From positions 59,501 to 123,500 of the forward strand of contig NZ_WTVN01000009.1 of NCBI RefSeq assembly GCF_012910905.1: a DNA stretch of 64,000 nucleotides, given 5' to 3'. Below, piece after piece: positions 62,032 to 64,000 of the stretch (position 1 is its first letter; each line of letters begins with the position of its first letter). The DNA is from Aromatoleum toluvorans. Lineage in GTDB: Bacteria; Pseudomonadota; Gammaproteobacteria; Burkholderiales; Rhodocyclaceae. The notes beneath the pieces were generated by a model, which did no database searches, was not told the origin of the DNA, and saw nothing but the letters and a program-made list of their open reading frames with translations. The translations under genes were made by a program, and so were the position numbers.

Positions 62032-63108
62032 ATGACCGACACCACGCTGCAAGATCGCGCCGCCGGCGCCATCCTCGGCGCCTTCATCGGTGACGCCCTG
62101 GGCCTCGGCCCGCACTGGTACTACAACCTCGACGAACTTCGGCGTGACTACGGAGACTGGATCACCAGCTACACCACCCCGAAACCGGAGCGCTATCACG
62201 GCGGAATGGCTGCCGGACAACTCTCCCAAGCCGGACTGATCCTGCGGATGCTCCTGCAGTCCCTCACGGAACGCGGCGAGTACGACGAGGCGGATTTCTG
62301 CCGACGCCTCGACGAAGACCTCTTTCCCCAGCTCGACGGCACCCCGATGCACGGCCCCGGCGGCTACACAAGCCAGTCGATCCGCGAAGCATGGCGCCGT
62401 CGCGTGCAACAGGGCCTGCCTTGGTCGCAAACAGGCGGACATGCCGACACCACCGAGGCCATCGAACGCACGCTAGCCCTCGCCGTGCGCTACGCACGCG
62501 AACCGCGACGTCTCGCCGAATCGATCGCCCGCAATACGCTCCTGACCCAGAGCGACGAACTGGTCCTCTCGCTGACCGTCGCATACGGCGCCGTGCTCGC
62601 GCTCCTCGTGCAGGGGGAGAAACTCGATGCCCACCTCTCCGGCAAGCTCATGCACCTGGTCAAATCCGACGAGCTTCCATTCCACGCAGTGACGACCGGA
62701 GAACTCCAGGCCCCGCGACGCGGAGAAGCGGAACCCTCCCATGTCGGTCGATTCGCCTCACCCGATGCGCTGCTCACGCCCTCATTCATCGCACGGGCGG
62801 CCGCCGACCCCGACATCCGCATCGAGCCGGCATGGAAGGTATCTCTCGTATACGGCATGCCATGCGCCGTGTACCACGTGCTCCCGGCGGTCTATTACCT
62901 CGCGGCACGCTTCTCCGACGACTTCGAGTCCGCCGTTCTGCACGCCATCAACGGCGGAGGCCAGAACCAGGCGCGCGCCATGCTCACCGGCGCCCTCGTC
63001 GGCGCCCAATGCGGGCTTTCCGGCATCCCCGGTCGCTTCATCGCCGGCCTCGAGCATGCCGATCAGCTGCGCGAACTTGCTCGGACACTCGCCTCGCACC
63101 TGAGTTGA
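62032..63108 (+). CDS. Divergent ADP-ribosylglycohydrolase-family protein
   Basis: A 358-residue all-helical protein of the DraG/ARH fold. The first metal motif is partly kept as GAFIGDALGLG with Asp21. The usual TDDT is QLSQ at 63-66, and the C-terminal GGDTDT is GGQNQA at 309-314, so most magnesium ligands are missing. GGHADTTEA (135-143) is a further polar cluster. It may have another activity or act as a binding protein. ATG 62032 has GGAGG eight bases upstream, showing independent initiation despite the open frame from the regulator. It follows the HutC-type regulator, which may control it. Confidence 0.85.
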   Translation: MTDTTLQDRAAGAILGAFIGDALGLGPHWYYNLDELRRDYGDWITSYTTPKPERYHGGMAAGQLSQAGLILRMLLQSLTERGEYDEADFCRRLDEDLFPQLDGTPMHGPGGYTSQSIREAWRRRVQQGLPWSQTGGHADTTEAIERTLALAVRYAREPRRLAESIARNTLLTQSDELVLSLTVAYGAVLALLVQGEKLDAHLSGKLMHLVKSDELPFHAVTTGELQAPRRGEAEPSHVGRFASPDALLTPSFIARAAADPDIRIEPAWKVSLVYGMPCAVYHVLPAVYYLAARFSDDFESAVLHAINGGGQNQARAMLTGALVGAQCGLSGIPGRFIAGLEHADQLRELARTLASHLS

Positions 63109-63124
63109 CACGGGTCCTCGCGCC

Positions 63125-63544
63125 TTACTTCTCCGGCATCGCCATCACCATCCACGACACCCCGAATCGGTCCGCGACCATGCCGAAACAGGGTGCCCAG
63201 AAGGTCTTGGCGAGCGGCATCTGCACCTGCCCGCCATCCGCGAGCGCGGCAAACACCCGTTCAGCCTCGGGCACGCTCGCTACCGATGCCGTCAGCGAGA
63301 AACCCTGGAAACCGGACTGCCCCGAACACCGACCATCCGAAGCCATCACTTCGGTGTCCCCGATGCGCAGGTTCGCATGCATCACCTTGTTCTCGAATCC
63401 TGCGGGCATGCCCTGAACAGGCTCAGGGCTCTCACCGAACCGTGCCAGCATGGTCACCTCGGCGCCGAGCACTTCACGATAGAACTCCAGCGCCTCCTCG
63501 CAACGACCTTCGAAAAACAGGTAGGGTTGCACTCGCATGGCCAT
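63125..63544 (-). CDS. VOC-family (PhnB-like) protein
   Basis: A 139-residue vicinal-oxygen-chelate fold protein starting VQPYLFFEGRCEEALEFYREVLGAEV, typical of the PhnB-like glyoxalase/bleomycin-resistance subgroup, and ending WAPCFGMVADRFGVSWMVM. Such proteins are usually dimers with unassigned substrates. It is convergent with the ADP-ribosylglycohydrolase-like gene, with 16 bases between stops. Confidence 0.92.
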   Translation of the reverse strand: MAMRVQPYLFFEGRCEEALEFYREVLGAEVTMLARFGESPEPVQGMPAGFENKVMHANLRIGDTEVMASDGRCSGQSGFQGFSLTASVASVPEAERVFAALADGGQVQMPLAKTFWAPCFGMVADRFGVSWMVMAMPEK

Positions 63545-63829
63545 CCTCCTCGGATTCGGGCCCCGGCACGCAGCCGTGGTTTCCCAGTGAATTCCATCCC
63601 GCAGGCCGTTCCGTCACACGACCGCCGCTCCGCCCCGCATGCCGATCACCCGCTCTACGTTATATGCCGCCAACCGCTTCCCGGCCATGTCGATCATGTG
63701 ACAGTTTGTCGGGCGCCCCGGACGAAGGCACCATCCGACAGCCAGCGGACTAAAGCCCACGCTCAGCGCACCTCCGGTACAGACTTCAGGCGATCTTCCG
63801 CCGGAGATGGACGACCGGCGCGTAGACGT
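63545..63829. other. Intergenic region without a recognised gene
   Basis: Between the VOC gene and the rRNA terminator. An open frame crossing from here into the 5S gene is not credible because it overlaps structural RNA. No tRNA or clear promoter was recognised; the VOC gene promoter should lie here. Confidence 0.5.
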
Positions 63830-63870
63830 AAAAAAGCCGCTCATCCTGTTGTGAGGAGAGCGGCTTTTTT
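63830..63870 (-). terminator. Terminator of the rRNA operon
   Basis: Stem AAAAAAGCCGCTC (63830-63842) and GAGCGGCTTTTTT (63858-63870). On the minus strand it lies just after the 5S rRNA and carries the U-run needed for intrinsic termination. Confidence 0.92.
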
Positions 63871-63880
63871 GGCGTAGGGT

Positions 63881-63997
63881 AGTCTGACGATGACCTACTT
63901 TCGCACTCAAGGAGAGCACTATCATCGGCGCGGTCCTGTTTCACTGTCCTGTTCGGGATGGGAAGGAGTGGTTCCGGGACGCTATGGTCGTCAGACT
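63881..63997 (-). rRNA. rrf: 5S ribosomal RNA
   Basis: About 117 bases on the minus strand, with complementary ends (AGTCTGACGACC at the 5' side and GTCATCGTCAGACT at the 3' side) forming helix I. The internal segments CCACTCCTTCCCATCCCGAA and AGTGCGAAAGTAGGTCATC are characteristic of proteobacterial 5S rRNA. The 23S gene should lie beyond the right edge. The exact ends are estimated from helix I. Confidence 0.95.
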
Positions 63998-64000
63998 GTA

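Noticed and set aside
63614..63925. A minus-strand frame of 103 codons crossing the rRNA terminator
   Set aside because: It begins inside the 5S rRNA gene and runs through its terminator, so it cannot be a normal protein gene.

Overview
This is a high-GC bacterial chromosome segment, most likely from a betaproteobacterium of the Azoarcus/Aromatoleum/Thauera group (Rhodocyclales). The evidence is gene content and order: the exbB-exbD-lpxK-Trm112-kdsB-adk run, a DUF3579 gene next to rpsT, FlhDC flagellar master regulators, a DUF3422 protein, and a leucine/isovalerate degradation cluster. No phage, insertion sequence, CRISPR array or tRNA is visible. The window opens inside the first codons of a minus-strand gene and closes on the 5S end of an rRNA operon.

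Region 1 (1-11.7 kb): an Mla-type phospholipid/MCE transporter (STAS-MlaE fusion, MlaF, MlaD and a lipoprotein), yajQ, ppnP, a small membrane protein, the arginine genes argG, argF and argD, a DUF3579 gene, rpsT, murJ and a PEBP-fold protein. Region 2 (11.7-18.7 kb, minus strand): ggt, a 6-phosphofructokinase with a mixed donor signature, adk, kdsB, a Trm112-like protein, lpxK, exbD and exbB, covering envelope biogenesis and energy transduction. Between exbB and xseA lies an AT-rich stretch holding several DnaA-box-like sequences.

Region 3 (19-31.4 kb, plus strand): xseA, sodB and a sulfate assimilation block: sbp, a small hydrolase, an MFS exporter, then cysT-cysW-cysA-cysB overlapping end to end, followed by cysK, a TruC-type pseudouridine synthase and tal. 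Region 4 (31.4-43.9 kb, minus strand): a motility cluster reading flhD, flhC, motA, motB, cheR, cheB, cheV, cheV, cheY, cheZ, cheA, preceded by an HDOD-REC-GGDEF protein. It is unusual: CheB has no receiver domain, there are two CheV proteins and no cheW, CheA appears to lack the CheY-docking P2 domain, and CheZ carries two N-terminal copies of a motif resembling its C-terminal CheY-binding peptide.

Region 5 (43.9-57.9 kb): a NUDIX hydrolase and guanine deaminase, then the leucine/isovalerate genes. These are isovaleryl-CoA dehydrogenase, both methylcrotonyl-CoA carboxylase subunits, an acyl-CoA ligase, a GST and acetoacetyl-CoA synthetase, with a divergent AraC-type regulator that may be translated from a leaderless mRNA. 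Three palindromic repeat elements sit between these genes. Region 6 (57.9-64 kb): a small protein of unknown function, a LysR regulator, ornithine cyclodeaminase with a divergent Lrp/AsnC regulator, a HutC-type GntR regulator broken by one missing base, a divergent member of the ADP-ribosylglycohydrolase family lacking most canonical metal ligands, a VOC protein and the 5S rRNA gene.
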